Position numbers and translations under genes: made by a program | Shown: positions 25,446 through 33,040 of the stretch, in pieces | Numbering within the stretch: position 1 is the stretch's first letter | Layout: every line of letters starts with the position of its first letter | Assembly (NCBI GenBank): GCA_018646195.1 | Contig: JABGVH010000172.1 | Span: 1 to 34,304, forward strand | DNA from: Halobacteriovoraceae bacterium | Lineage (GTDB): Bacteria > Bdellovibrionota > Bacteriovoracia > Bacteriovoracales > Bacteriovoracaceae | Direction: 5' to 3' | DNA length: 34,304 nucleotides | Notes under the pieces: generated by a model | What the model saw: only the letters and a program-made list of their open reading frames with translations | What the model was told of the DNA's origin: nothing | Database searches by the model: none

Positions 25446-26218
25446 AAAAATTACTCCTAGTAATCGCAATTTTTCCACACCTTCTTTACTCTCAAGATTA
25501 TAATTTCTCAGTAGCTGTCCCTCGTCTAGAGCAAGTTTTCACTAATACTTTTAGTGAACTTCAAGAATATATGCGCAAAATTGAGAGAGAAAGAATAGTT
25601 CGCAATTTAGGCGAAAATTGCATTGCTTATGAATCTTCCGAAAATTCCAAAGAGCTAGTCATCTGTGTCCAAAGGAAAATTCAACAAAATAAAATCACAG
25701 AGGTTGTTTCATATTTAATGAGGGGTAAAATTTATGCCCTTTTTTCGATAACTAAAGAAGGAAGTGAGTTTCGGCCCACTCCAAATAGAAAATTATTTTC
25801 TTTCAAATACTACACTCCTTTCAATGTCGGAACTTTAACCCTCGACTCTCCTGACATGGGAGTTTTTATTGAACTTAAGAAAGAAAAAAATAAGGATAGT
25901 TCCACTATTCGCACTGAGGAAAAAGAATTCCGACTCGTTATGTTCGAAACACGGGAAGAAGATTCCTGGGCACGCCAATTTGGTATTAACTGTTCAAATT
26001 GTTACGGTATCGCATCGATGAGGGCTGAGCTCTCCTCTCTCGAAAATGGAGATGAAGAACCTATTAAGGAAAGATTCTACCTGTCTAATCGGGAATTAGA
26101 AGTCTCTCCTTACCTATTTAACCAAATGACTAGTGAAATGGTATTTAAACCAATGACTCAAGTTGGAGCATTTGTACTTAAAAGACTACGCAATTGGGGA
26201 TTCCCAAAAATTGATTAA
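25442..26218 (+). CDS. Exported protein, third of the coupled set
   Basis: A 258-residue protein with a short signal peptide (MKKLLLVIAIFPHLLYSQ). It repeats the layout of its neighbour: an N-terminal helical stretch (VPRLEQVFTNTFSELQEYM), cysteines in ENCIAYE and VICVQR, then ITKEGSEFRPTPNRKLF and TLTLDSPDMG. A CSNC pair lies in NCSNCYGIA near residue 180. No family recognised. The stop shares TTAA with the stop of the convergent ankyrin gene. Confidence 0.75.
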   Translation: MKKLLLVIAIFPHLLYSQDYNFSVAVPRLEQVFTNTFSELQEYMRKIERERIVRNLGENCIAYESSENSKELVICVQRKIQQNKITEVVSYLMRGKIYALFSITKEGSEFRPTPNRKLFSFKYYTPFNVGTLTLDSPDMGVFIELKKEKNKDSSTIRTEEKEFRLVMFETREEDSWARQFGINCSNCYGIASMRAELSSLENGDEEPIKERFYLSNRELEVSPYLFNQMTSEMVFKPMTQVGAFVLKRLRNWGFPKID

Positions 26219-28836
26219 TTGATCCAATCTTTAATTTCCTGAATCTCAGACTCCAATAGTTTTGAGTCTCGAAGTGCCCTATCCGCCTGGCTCTTGGGCA
26301 ATCCTTTTTCTAACAGAAATTCAATGAACTCTCTCTCGGGAAATTTTCTTATGGCATAATTAAAGACTGACCAACCAAAATCTGACTCGCCTTTAAAGCT
26401 TGCCTCATGCTTTAGAAGTTCTTCTATCAAGCTCTTATCTCCATGGGTAACCGCCACCATCATGGGAGTAACTCCTATATTATTCTCTTCGTCGACGATA
26501 GAATTCCGCTCCAGCAAGGCCTTTACACCATCGAAATTACCGCTGAGACAGGCATTAAAGAGAGCTGCATTTCCATCTTCATCCAACACATTCACTTTAA
26601 TATTTGGAGCTTTGAGAAGCTCAACAACAGTTTTTCCGTAGCGGATTTTCCAATAATTCTCATCTTCACCTGAAGTTCGTGGATTTTTATCACCCGCTAA
26701 AGCTGCGTAATGCAAGGCCGTTGCCTTCTCTAATTTTTTCATTTTTCTGTTTGGATCAGCACCAGCCTTAACCAATTCTTCTACGGCAGAGAATTGTCCC
26801 CTCATAGCAGCGATTATCAGGGCCGTGGCACCATTGCTGGTTACTGTATTGAGCTCGAACTCTGGCCTCTCTATAAAGAGCTTTAATACTTCCGGATCGC
26901 CATAGTTCGCTGCCAAGTGCAAAGTAGTCCAACTTTTCCTATGTCCTTTAACTATTCTATAATTGGCCAGCGCCCCATATTGAAAGAACGTCGCTACTAC
27001 TTTATTTGAAACCTCTGCCTCTAATGCATCTACGAAAGCATAGTTTATATTTTTTCCAGTATTTTGAACCATTTTCCCCATCACTTCTTCATCGCTAAAA
27101 AGTTCTTCTACTGAATATGGGTTAAAGTCCTCTGGGCTGCCTGCATTTGGATCGGCTCCAACCATTAACAAGATTTTGGCCAATTCAAAATTTTTATTTT
27201 TAATCGCTATTAGAAGTGCCGTCATTCCTTCTTTATCGTCTAGGTCCAACTTAATTCCTGGTAAGTTGGCCAGCTTTTCAAAAGTTTCGGGATTACTTGA
27301 AATGGCCGCACTCATTAAGGGAGTTTTTTCTTGTTTATCCTTTTTATTTATTAAACTTGGATCATATTTACTTACCTGTGAGATCGCCCAATCAACATTC
27401 TCTTGTTCTCCATTTTTAAGCGCAGCATGCAAAAGACCTCTCCCGAAGTTATCTACTAACTCAAATTTTGTGCCTCTGAATTCTTTTAAAATACTCACTG
27501 CTTTTTGATTGGAAGTTTTAAGTGCCAACATAAGAGGAGTTTTTCCATTCTTGTTTTGAACATTGGGGTCAAAACTAACCCTCTTAAGGTAACTCGTCAG
27601 CAAGTCAGTCTCCTCAAGCATTGAAAAAAGATGTCCTAGGGTATTTCCCGCTTCATCCCGCCCAGAAACGTCAATATTTGAACGTGATAAAAACAAGCGG
27701 CAGACTTCAGTCGCTTCATTCTGTGCCAAGATTAATAAGGCACTTTTACCATTCTCGTCGCGGGGATTTATGTAGAGAGAGCTAAATTTTTTTTGGGAAA
27801 ATAACAGTTTGGTATTTTCATAGTCCTCTGCTAATACCAATAGGTATAGGAGAGAAAGTCCTTTTTTATTACTTAAATTTACGTTAACTTCGGAGACATC
27901 TAAAAGCAGCTCAATATTTTTCGAGAGGCCCTTTTCGGCGGCGAGTATGATAGGAACCATCTTGTCACCATTCTTTTGGTTTATTTTCCCTGCTAAGAAT
28001 TTCAATATATCTTTAAGGTTCTCTTGATTATCAGTTTGAGCAGCATAGTGCAGAGGAGAATTAGCACTGCTATCGACAAGGTCAACAAGAGCGCCTTTTT
28101 CTAACAAAACTTCAACGGCATCACGATTTTTATTAATTAAACCATAGAATAGTGGGGTTTTTAATGTACTTGTTTTTTGATTTATTAGCGCTCCATTTTG
28201 AAGTAGCACCTCAATCATTTCTCGATCACCTTTCTTAGCCGCTAGGGCCAGGGGGGATTGCCCGTGCTGCCTGTTGAGGACATTAGTTCCTAAATCTTTT
28301 TTCGCTGCTTTTTTAAATAACCCTGCAACTAATAGATTACTATTTCCGATGACTGCATAATGAAGAGCATTCATATTCTTACCGTCAAGAAATTTAACGC
28401 TGGAACCTTTTTCTAAGATCAGAAGAGCGCTATCTTCAAATCCCTCCATCGCAGCATACATTAGGGCGGTTCGTCCAAATCGGTTCTGTTGATTTAGAGG
28501 AGGATTATGCTTTAATAAACTTTCTAGTAGTTCAGAGTCTCCCATCCGGGCGGCAAAAATAAGTGCCCCTTCCTTGTCATTATTGATTAATTTTAGATTG
28601 GGTCTTTTCTTTAAAATTAGTGGAATGGCATCGTAGAATTCATTTTTAAATGCAAGCATCAACGGAGTCATTCCTGCTTCATTTTGAATATTAATATTCA
28701 AAGGAGTTGGGGGTTTTTTTAAGAACCGAATCGCCTTCTCTTCGTCTTTAATTTCTAAGGCCCGCAATAACTCGTCATTTCCAAATGCTGGAAAGGCCAT
28801 CATAAGTATTAACAGGACTGCTATTCTCTTGCTCAT
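26215..28836 (-). CDS. Large exported ankyrin-repeat protein
   Basis: An 873-residue protein with a signal peptide (MSKRIAVLLILMMAFPAFGN) and then ankyrin repeats over nearly its whole length, about twenty or more units of about 33 residues. Repeat marks recur: GMTPLMLAFKN, GRTALMYAAMEG, SPLHYAAQTDN, GKTPLMLALKT, GATALIIAAMRG, TALHYAALAGD. Ankyrin arrays form elongated protein-binding solenoids. Export to the periplasm or surface is unusual compared with cytoplasmic ankyrin proteins and suggests binding of an envelope or host/prey protein. No catalytic domain or C-terminal anchor is seen. It faces the three exported genes, with a 4-nt overlap of stops. A short dyad ATACC-N5-GGTAT at 28839-28853 precedes its start. 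Confidence 0.92.
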   Translation of the reverse strand: MSKRIAVLLILMMAFPAFGNDELLRALEIKDEEKAIRFLKKPPTPLNINIQNEAGMTPLMLAFKNEFYDAIPLILKKRPNLKLINNDKEGALIFAARMGDSELLESLLKHNPPLNQQNRFGRTALMYAAMEGFEDSALLILEKGSSVKFLDGKNMNALHYAVIGNSNLLVAGLFKKAAKKDLGTNVLNRQHGQSPLALAAKKGDREMIEVLLQNGALINQKTSTLKTPLFYGLINKNRDAVEVLLEKGALVDLVDSSANSPLHYAAQTDNQENLKDILKFLAGKINQKNGDKMVPIILAAEKGLSKNIELLLDVSEVNVNLSNKKGLSLLYLLVLAEDYENTKLLFSQKKFSSLYINPRDENGKSALLILAQNEATEVCRLFLSRSNIDVSGRDEAGNTLGHLFSMLEETDLLTSYLKRVSFDPNVQNKNGKTPLMLALKTSNQKAVSILKEFRGTKFELVDNFGRGLLHAALKNGEQENVDWAISQVSKYDPSLINKKDKQEKTPLMSAAISSNPETFEKLANLPGIKLDLDDKEGMTALLIAIKNKNFELAKILLMVGADPNAGSPEDFNPYSVEELFSDEEVMGKMVQNTGKNINYAFVDALEAEVSNKVVATFFQYGALANYRIVKGHRKSWTTLHLAANYGDPEVLKLFIERPEFELNTVTSNGATALIIAAMRGQFSAVEELVKAGADPNRKMKKLEKATALHYAALAGDKNPRTSGEDENYWKIRYGKTVVELLKAPNIKVNVLDEDGNAALFNACLSGNFDGVKALLERNSIVDEENNIGVTPMMVAVTHGDKSLIEELLKHEASFKGESDFGWSVFNYAIRKFPEREFIEFLLEKGLPKSQADRALRDSKLLESEIQEIKDWIN

Positions 28837-28961
28837 AAATACCTTATCGGTATAGTCGGCTAATTCTTAAAGGCTAAAAATGCTGCAAGTATTTGAAATC
28901 AACCTAGGAGTAGTCCGACAAAAGAACTCAAGTAATCTGTCCAGCAGCCGATAAGGGAGGT

Positions 28962-29183
28962 ATGAGCGATATCAAATTAGGAAAATTAAACCTGCCCAGA
29001 TTTATTATGAATACCGCCGAGAAGTTGGCCGATATCAATGAAGCAGGTGCAGATGGAACGAAGGCCAAAAGGCTGGTGCGCGAAATGCAAAGAGTCCAGA
29101 AAGAAAATCTGATCAAGTTAAAGCAACCATCTGTTCATATGGAAAAATTCAATCAGGCCCTAAAAAAGTTGAACGTTATCTGA
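28962..29183 (+). CDS. Small basic helical protein of unknown function
   Basis: A 73-residue protein with a good GGGAGG ribosome site before ATG. Basic and helical, with no signal peptide or cysteine (KRLVREMQRVQKENLIKLK). It is followed 15-16 nt later by a strong hairpin terminator, which supports a genuine single-gene transcript. No family recognised. Confidence 0.65.
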   Translation: MSDIKLGKLNLPRFIMNTAEKLADINEAGADGTKAKRLVREMQRVQKENLIKLKQPSVHMEKFNQALKKLNVI

Positions 29184-29197
29184 AATGGGAAAATAAA

Positions 29198-29229
29198 AAG
29201 CCCCGCTAGGCTTAGGCTTCGCGGGGCTT
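29198..29229. terminator. Bidirectional rho-independent terminator
   Basis: AAGCCCCGC and GCGGGGCTT form a 9-bp stem around a 14-nt loop. An A-run precedes it and a T-rich tract follows (TTCTTATATTT), so it can serve both the plus gene ending at 29183 and the minus gene ending at 29255. This is the only convergent junction in the window with a free intergenic terminator. Confidence 0.85.
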
Positions 29230-29254
29230 CTTATATTTAGCTAAATTCTCTTAT

Positions 29255-29818
29255 TTATTTTGCTTTAAATTTAACAGCACTACCAGAAACTCTTACTTTG
29301 TAAACTGAAGCAGTGTCTACTGCTTTAGCAGAAAGCTTAGACTCAACGTCTGTCATTTTTCTTTGAGCAACATTTACTGCGAAAATTTCAACAGCATTTT
29401 CAGTCAGTGTAATTGCTTTTTTGAAATTAAGAGTTAAAGATTGTTCGTTTGTTTGAAGCTTTAAGCCTTTCTCACGACAAACTCTTTTAGGAATTTGGTA
29501 ACCTTCAAAAGAAGCTTCTGTACAAGCGTAAGCTCCGTTTAATTTTGGCTCACAGTTAAGTTGAGTAAGGTCTGAAACTTCTGTAAAAACTAATTCAAAA
29601 TCAACGCAAGCTTCAACAACAGTATTCACTTTGTATCTTAGTGTTACTGAATCAGGAGTTGCAGCAGTTCTTTTAATTTTAATTGTTTCAAGAGCTGGTT
29701 GGTTTTCTGTTTGTGAAAGGGCTCCGTAATTTACGTTAGAACCGTTAAGAAGAAGGACTTCTCCGGCCATTGCTACGCTCATTACAGTGCTTAGAGCTAG
29801 TGTTAAAAATGTCTTCAT
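29255..29818 (-). CDS. Exported protein with highly-expressed-type codon use
   Basis: A 187-residue protein with a signal peptide (MKTFLTLALSTVMSVAMAG). The mature part is beta-rich, with four cysteines (EACVD, LNCEP, YACTE, RVCRE) that could form two disulfides. I do not recognise a family. Codon use differs from its neighbours: Ile is always ATT, Ala mostly GCT, Arg mostly AGA, with few rare codons, as in strongly expressed genes. A GGAGGAAAC ribosome site lies right before ATG. Upstream is a perfect 10-bp inverted repeat. An abundant periplasmic or surface protein is likely. Confidence 0.8.
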   Translation of the reverse strand: MKTFLTLALSTVMSVAMAGEVLLLNGSNVNYGALSQTENQPALETIKIKRTAATPDSVTLRYKVNTVVEACVDFELVFTEVSDLTQLNCEPKLNGAYACTEASFEGYQIPKRVCREKGLKLQTNEQSLTLNFKKAITLTENAVEIFAVNVAQRKMTDVESKLSAKAVDTASVYKVRVSGSAVKFKAK

Positions 29819-29858
29819 GTTTCCTCCAAAGTGGAAAGGTGGGTGGTCAATAATAGTT

Positions 29859-29886
29859 ATAAGTGTTCCTATCGCAGAACACTTAT
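29859..29886. promoter_or_regulatory. Perfect 10-bp inverted repeat upstream of the exported protein gene
   Basis: ATAAGTGTTC-N8-GAACACTTAT begins 41 bp upstream of the ATG at 29818 and overlaps a TATAAC on the minus strand that could be its -10. It may be an operator dyad, or a 5' mRNA stem if transcription starts further upstream. The stem has no U-tract, so it is not a good terminator. Confidence 0.5.
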
Positions 29887-29945
29887 TGCTTACATCTCGC
29901 AGTGCGCTAAAATAGTCTTACATCTGGTATTCCTGAAAAATTTAC

Positions 29946-30629
29946 CTACAGTCCTTTTTTGAGGTCTGAGCGAATCTCCATCCAGATTTTATTGTAGAGC
30001 CAGGCCGGGGGAGAATTCTTCTTCTGCTGGTGGTCGGCACGGAGAATTAATCCATCAGTCGCCAGCAATACATCCCTGACCTTCTGATTCTGTTCGACCT
30101 TTGCCAACATTATTTTTCGAATCAGCTGATAGTGTTTGCCCTTTTGAGGAGTACGGTAGGTCATGCGGTCACCTTTATAGGTAACCCAATTGATACCTTT
30201 TCCCTGCATATTTTTGGAGCCTATGTCTCCTGCCTTCTTGGCCTTAAAGCCCACCATTACTTGGACTTGCTCGCGGGAATGGCCCCAGGCGTGGGCAGGT
30301 GACTTATATCGCGGGTCATCTTTGTTCTCAGGGAACTTCATCGATTGCCAGAGGCCCTCAACACTCTGGTACTGAGCTCCTTCAAAGGTAAACGGTGTGT
30401 GGGCAAAGTTTGACAAGAGCCCCAGCTCATTGCGCTTCGAGAGGATAACTTCACCCTCTCCAGCCTCGGCAGGGAGAACCTCCCACCACTTGGCGTCCTT
30501 CTTATTCACTTTGCTCCACCAATGAGATGGATAATCTTCCCTGGCCTTCTGAGTAGCGCTACCGTGACCACAGGAGCTGATTGAAATAGCTAATATCACT
30601 GCCAAGATACCCGTAATCACTGCTCTCAT
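29946..30629 (-). CDS. Lipoprotein carrying a NADAR/YbiA-like domain
   Basis: A 227-residue protein. The start at 30629 is chosen over 30698 because it has AAAGGAAA upstream and begins a clean lipoprotein signal: hydrophobic run to ISISSC with C20 as the lipidated residue. Residues about 58-225 resemble the NADAR (YbiA, DUF1768) domain: LGLLSNFAHTPFTFEGAQYQ, SVEGLWQSMKF with E91 and K98, then MLAKVEQNQKVRDVLLATDG and NKIWMEIRSDL at the end. Known NADAR proteins are cytoplasmic and act on ADP-ribose or N-glycosidic substrates (riboflavin intermediates for YbiA, ADP-ribosyl-guanine for others). A secreted, membrane-anchored copy is unusual. The gene is divergent from an XRE-type regulator. An ACCTGTT motif lies in its promoter region. 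Confidence 0.82.
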   Translation of the reverse strand: MRAVITGILAVILAISISSCGHGSATQKAREDYPSHWWSKVNKKDAKWWEVLPAEAGEGEVILSKRNELGLLSNFAHTPFTFEGAQYQSVEGLWQSMKFPENKDDPRYKSPAHAWGHSREQVQVMVGFKAKKAGDIGSKNMQGKGINWVTYKGDRMTYRTPQKGKHYQLIRKIMLAKVEQNQKVRDVLLATDGLILRADHQQKKNSPPAWLYNKIWMEIRSDLKKGL

Positions 30630-30665
30630 GAAATTTCCTTTAGTTAGAAGTAAATCGAAAAACTG

Positions 30666-30760
30666 ACCTGTTATAGCTAACTTAAGTCCAATATTCACGG
30701 GTCGGGGGGTTAAACAGGTATACTTGATACCCGTTTAGTACCTGTTTTATACCTGATTAT
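30666..30760. promoter_or_regulatory. Cluster of ACCTGTT/AACAGGT motifs with 11-bp tandem repeats
   Basis: Between the NADAR lipoprotein and the XRE gene lie ACCTGTT (30666-30672), AACAGGT (30713-30719) and ACCTGTT (30740-30746). Three related units, TACCCGTTTAG, TACCTGTTTTA and TACCTGATTAT, start at 30728, 30739 and 30750, exactly 11 bp (one helical turn) apart. This looks like an operator array for a DNA-binding protein; the adjacent XRE regulator is the natural candidate. Confidence 0.55.
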
Positions 30761-30787
30761 TTACTATTTAACATTCCTTAAGCGAGT

Positions 30788-30793
30788 TATACT
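30788..30793 (+). promoter_or_regulatory. -10 TATACT for the XRE-type regulator
   Basis: TATACT lies 27 bp before the ATG at 30821, leaving a leader with a strong AAGGGGGA ribosome site. The motif cluster lies just upstream, around and beyond the -35 position. Confidence 0.45.
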
Positions 30794-30820
30794 TAGGGCT
30801 ACCTAGAAAAGGGGGACCTC

Positions 30821-31129
30821 ATGAGAAGTTTTCGCCATATTGCCGATCTCATAAAGACCAAAAGAACCACTCATGCCGAACGCTATTCTCAGTCTGACCT
30901 CTCCCACCTACTGGGTTACAAGAACGGACAATTTATAAGTAATGTTGAGCGAGGACTGTGCTCAATACCTCTCAAGATGCTTAAAAAGGTCTCTCAAATT
31001 TTAGAGATCTCTCCCTTAGAGCTCAAAGATGCTGTCTTAAAAGATTACCGAGAGACATTGGAAATGAATTTTCAATCTTCCACGGGGATTGAAAGACCTG
31101 GCGAAATCCAAAAAGAAGTCGAAAGTTAA
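30821..31129 (+). CDS. XRE/Cro-type helix-turn-helix regulator
   Basis: A 102-residue DNA-binding protein. The helix-turn-helix spans about residues 22-65: YSQSDLSHLLGYKNGQFISN, then VERGLCSIP, then LKKVSQILEIS. The C-terminal 30 residues are polar and of unknown role. A strong GGGGGA site precedes ATG. It is divergent from the NADAR lipoprotein, and the intergenic region holds a repeated ACCTGTT motif that also occurs before the GAF-LuxR gene, so it may control itself and both neighbours (inference). Its stop shares TTAA with that of the GAF-LuxR gene. Confidence 0.88.
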   Translation: MRSFRHIADLIKTKRTTHAERYSQSDLSHLLGYKNGQFISNVERGLCSIPLKMLKKVSQILEISPLELKDAVLKDYRETLEMNFQSSTGIERPGEIQKEVES

Positions 31130-32103
31130 ATCTGGTCTATTTCTTCAAGATAAGTTTTTAGGTTAACCGACTTATTAGTTAATTCAAGCTTACGCCTAAT
31201 ATTCTTTTTATGTGTTTCAATTGTCGAATAGGATAGGGAAAGCATAGCGGCTATCTCCTTACCCAAATATCCAGTCTTTATCAGCTGGCAAACCTTTCTC
31301 TCTGTAGGTGTCAAATTGTACTGAACTTTAACCAACTTTTTATAGAAATTAGAACTAATATTGCTAAGTCCCGACTCTAACTGACCGAGTAAATTAAGGT
31401 CGACATTAGGACTGCCTTTTAATTTTTCGATTAAAGGCTGAATATTTTTTTCTATATTTAAAGCGACGTCCTCACGAATATTTTTCTTCTCTTCCTCGAT
31501 ACGCCCCAATACTGTCTGTAGAGTGATATTACTTTCTGCTAACTTATTACTCTTTTCTTGTAGTTTTAATTCGGCCCTATTTCTCAAATCGACGGCCACT
31601 GCCAATGAGAGCAGGTCGGAGGTAACTGAGGCAAAATTAACTTCCTCTTCAGTCCAACTCCTGGGCTCACCTACGTGCTCTAGACAGATAACTCCAATAA
31701 CATTAACACCATCTCGTATGGGACAATCTAACATCGAAAAAATTCGTAAGGGAGTTAGATAGCCCTCTGAGAACTCGCTAGTAGCAGTATGTGAATGGGC
31801 ATCATTGGCCACAATTGAGCGCTCTTCCTCGAGCGCCTTAAAGTAATTTGGGTATTCAGTTGTAGTTAAAATGGCCCCTGAAGAATAGAGACGATCTGAC
31901 AACTGGTATAATTTTTTAAGATAAAGCCGTTGATTCGCATTTTCAAATAACCAAACACTGACTCGCTCTATTTGGACAATTTCTGCTGCTTCCTTGCAAA
32001 CTTCTTCTGCAAAGAGCTCAATATCCCCCTGCCGCATGGCCTTACTGCGTGCCATGGATGAAATCGAATGATTAAAGGCCTTAGTTCTAGAGATTAAATT
32101 CAT
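31126..32103 (-). CDS. GAF-domain LuxR-type transcriptional regulator
   Basis: A 325-residue regulator. Residues about 20-175 form a GAF sensor domain (VQIERVSVWLFE, FSMLDCPIRDGVNVIGVICL, SWTEEEVNFA). A coiled-coil linker follows (about 178-260). The C-terminal LuxR helix-turn-helix is LTPTERKVCQLIKTG, with SLSYSTIETHKKNIRRKL as the recognition region. GAF domains bind small ligands or heme or mediate dimerisation; the signal is unknown. TATACT lies 6 nt before the ATG and an ACCTGTT motif occupies the expected -35 position, so the promoter probably depends on, or is blocked by, a factor binding there. Cytoplasmic. Confidence 0.92.
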   Translation of the reverse strand: MNLISRTKAFNHSISSMARSKAMRQGDIELFAEEVCKEAAEIVQIERVSVWLFENANQRLYLKKLYQLSDRLYSSGAILTTTEYPNYFKALEEERSIVANDAHSHTATSEFSEGYLTPLRIFSMLDCPIRDGVNVIGVICLEHVGEPRSWTEEEVNFASVTSDLLSLAVAVDLRNRAELKLQEKSNKLAESNITLQTVLGRIEEEKKNIREDVALNIEKNIQPLIEKLKGSPNVDLNLLGQLESGLSNISSNFYKKLVKVQYNLTPTERKVCQLIKTGYLGKEIAAMLSLSYSTIETHKKNIRRKLELTNKSVNLKTYLEEIDQI

Positions 32104-32109
32104 GTCCTG

Positions 32110-32131
32110 AGTATACCTAATATCACCTGTT
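32110..32131 (-). promoter_or_regulatory. -10 TATACT with AACAGGT motif at the -35 position
   Basis: On the minus strand TATACT (32115-32110) lies 6 nt before the GAF-LuxR ATG, consistent with a leaderless mRNA. AACAGGT (32131-32125) sits just upstream near the -35 position, and its flank TTAAACAGGT is identical to one at 30710-30719 beside the XRE gene. Confidence 0.5.
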
Positions 32132-32265
32132 TAATTGATCATTATTTTTACATCACTAGAATATATGCCGCTTTAAGTCGCCTTTTTCAAGGGCTTAGCT
32201 ACTGAATTCTGGCCTTCTGCTTGCAATTCAATAACTTAATAGAATTGCTATAAAGGAAAAGGATT

Positions 32266-33036
32266 ATGAAAGCCACAACTCTAGTTTTGCTACTGTGTTT
32301 CTTGTCATTCGCTTGTACTAAAAAAAGTACCACCAGCTCGAACACCCAACCGCTACAAGTTAGCCAGGTTCCTCAAAGTAGTGATCCACAAAATTTAGGC
32401 GACCTCGATGATGGTACGGCCGATCCATTTGTACCGCCAGTAGTGATTCCTACTCCTACTATTCCCAATAACCTTAATCAATTCTGCGGAACACTATTTA
32501 CTGATTTTTATGACAGTAAACCTCGTTTCCTTATCGACACGGAAACTATCGCTTATGTCTTACGAACTGATATCTATGAATTAGAACAAGTTATTTCTCG
32601 TTTAATTTATCCAAGCGACTCACAAAGAGTTTGTATTGATGGACTAAAGACCGCCGCCGTAGCAAGCGCTACCAGTGACACCTTTTTAGATGGCTATATT
32701 ATCACCGTAGAAGACGACGCCATTCTTCATCCTAATCGCCCAGAAGAAGCGGTCTTTGGATTTGAATTATGTGGGAGTTTCCGTTTTGTCACCGAGCCAG
32801 GTGGAGCACAATATATTGAGGCAAATTCTGGTAATGTTTTTTATATCGTTAATAATATCAATCTTTCAGCGGTCCCTAATTTTTCAGAGTTAGCGATGGA
32901 CCCTGCATTTGTGGTAAAAGGATGCATGTATTCAGATACCGCTCCTTACAATAATTTCGCGGTGACTTTTAAGAAATATTTCGATGCGGAAGCTTTGAAT
33001 TTTGGAACACTAGAGGTTGAAGTACCAGTTTTCTAA
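32266..33036 (+). CDS. Lipoprotein of unknown function
   Basis: A 256-residue lipoprotein. The signal peptide ends in LSFAC with the lipidated Cys at residue 17, followed by a Ser/Thr/Pro/Gln-rich linker to about residue 70 (KKSTTSSNTQ, PPVVIPTPTIP). The globular part holds three further cysteines (LNQFCGTLF, QRVCIDGLK, FELCGSF, VKGCMYS in order give four; two disulfides are possible). No family recognised. ATG follows GGAAAAGGA. A TATAAA with TGC extension lies 11 nt before the start. The linker suggests it reaches from the outer membrane into the periplasm or out of the cell. Confidence 0.82.
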   Translation: MKATTLVLLLCFLSFACTKKSTTSSNTQPLQVSQVPQSSDPQNLGDLDDGTADPFVPPVVIPTPTIPNNLNQFCGTLFTDFYDSKPRFLIDTETIAYVLRTDIYELEQVISRLIYPSDSQRVCIDGLKTAAVASATSDTFLDGYIITVEDDAILHPNRPEEAVFGFELCGSFRFVTEPGGAQYIEANSGNVFYIVNNINLSAVPNFSELAMDPAFVVKGCMYSDTAPYNNFAVTFKKYFDAEALNFGTLEVEVPVF

Positions 33037-33040
33037 TATT

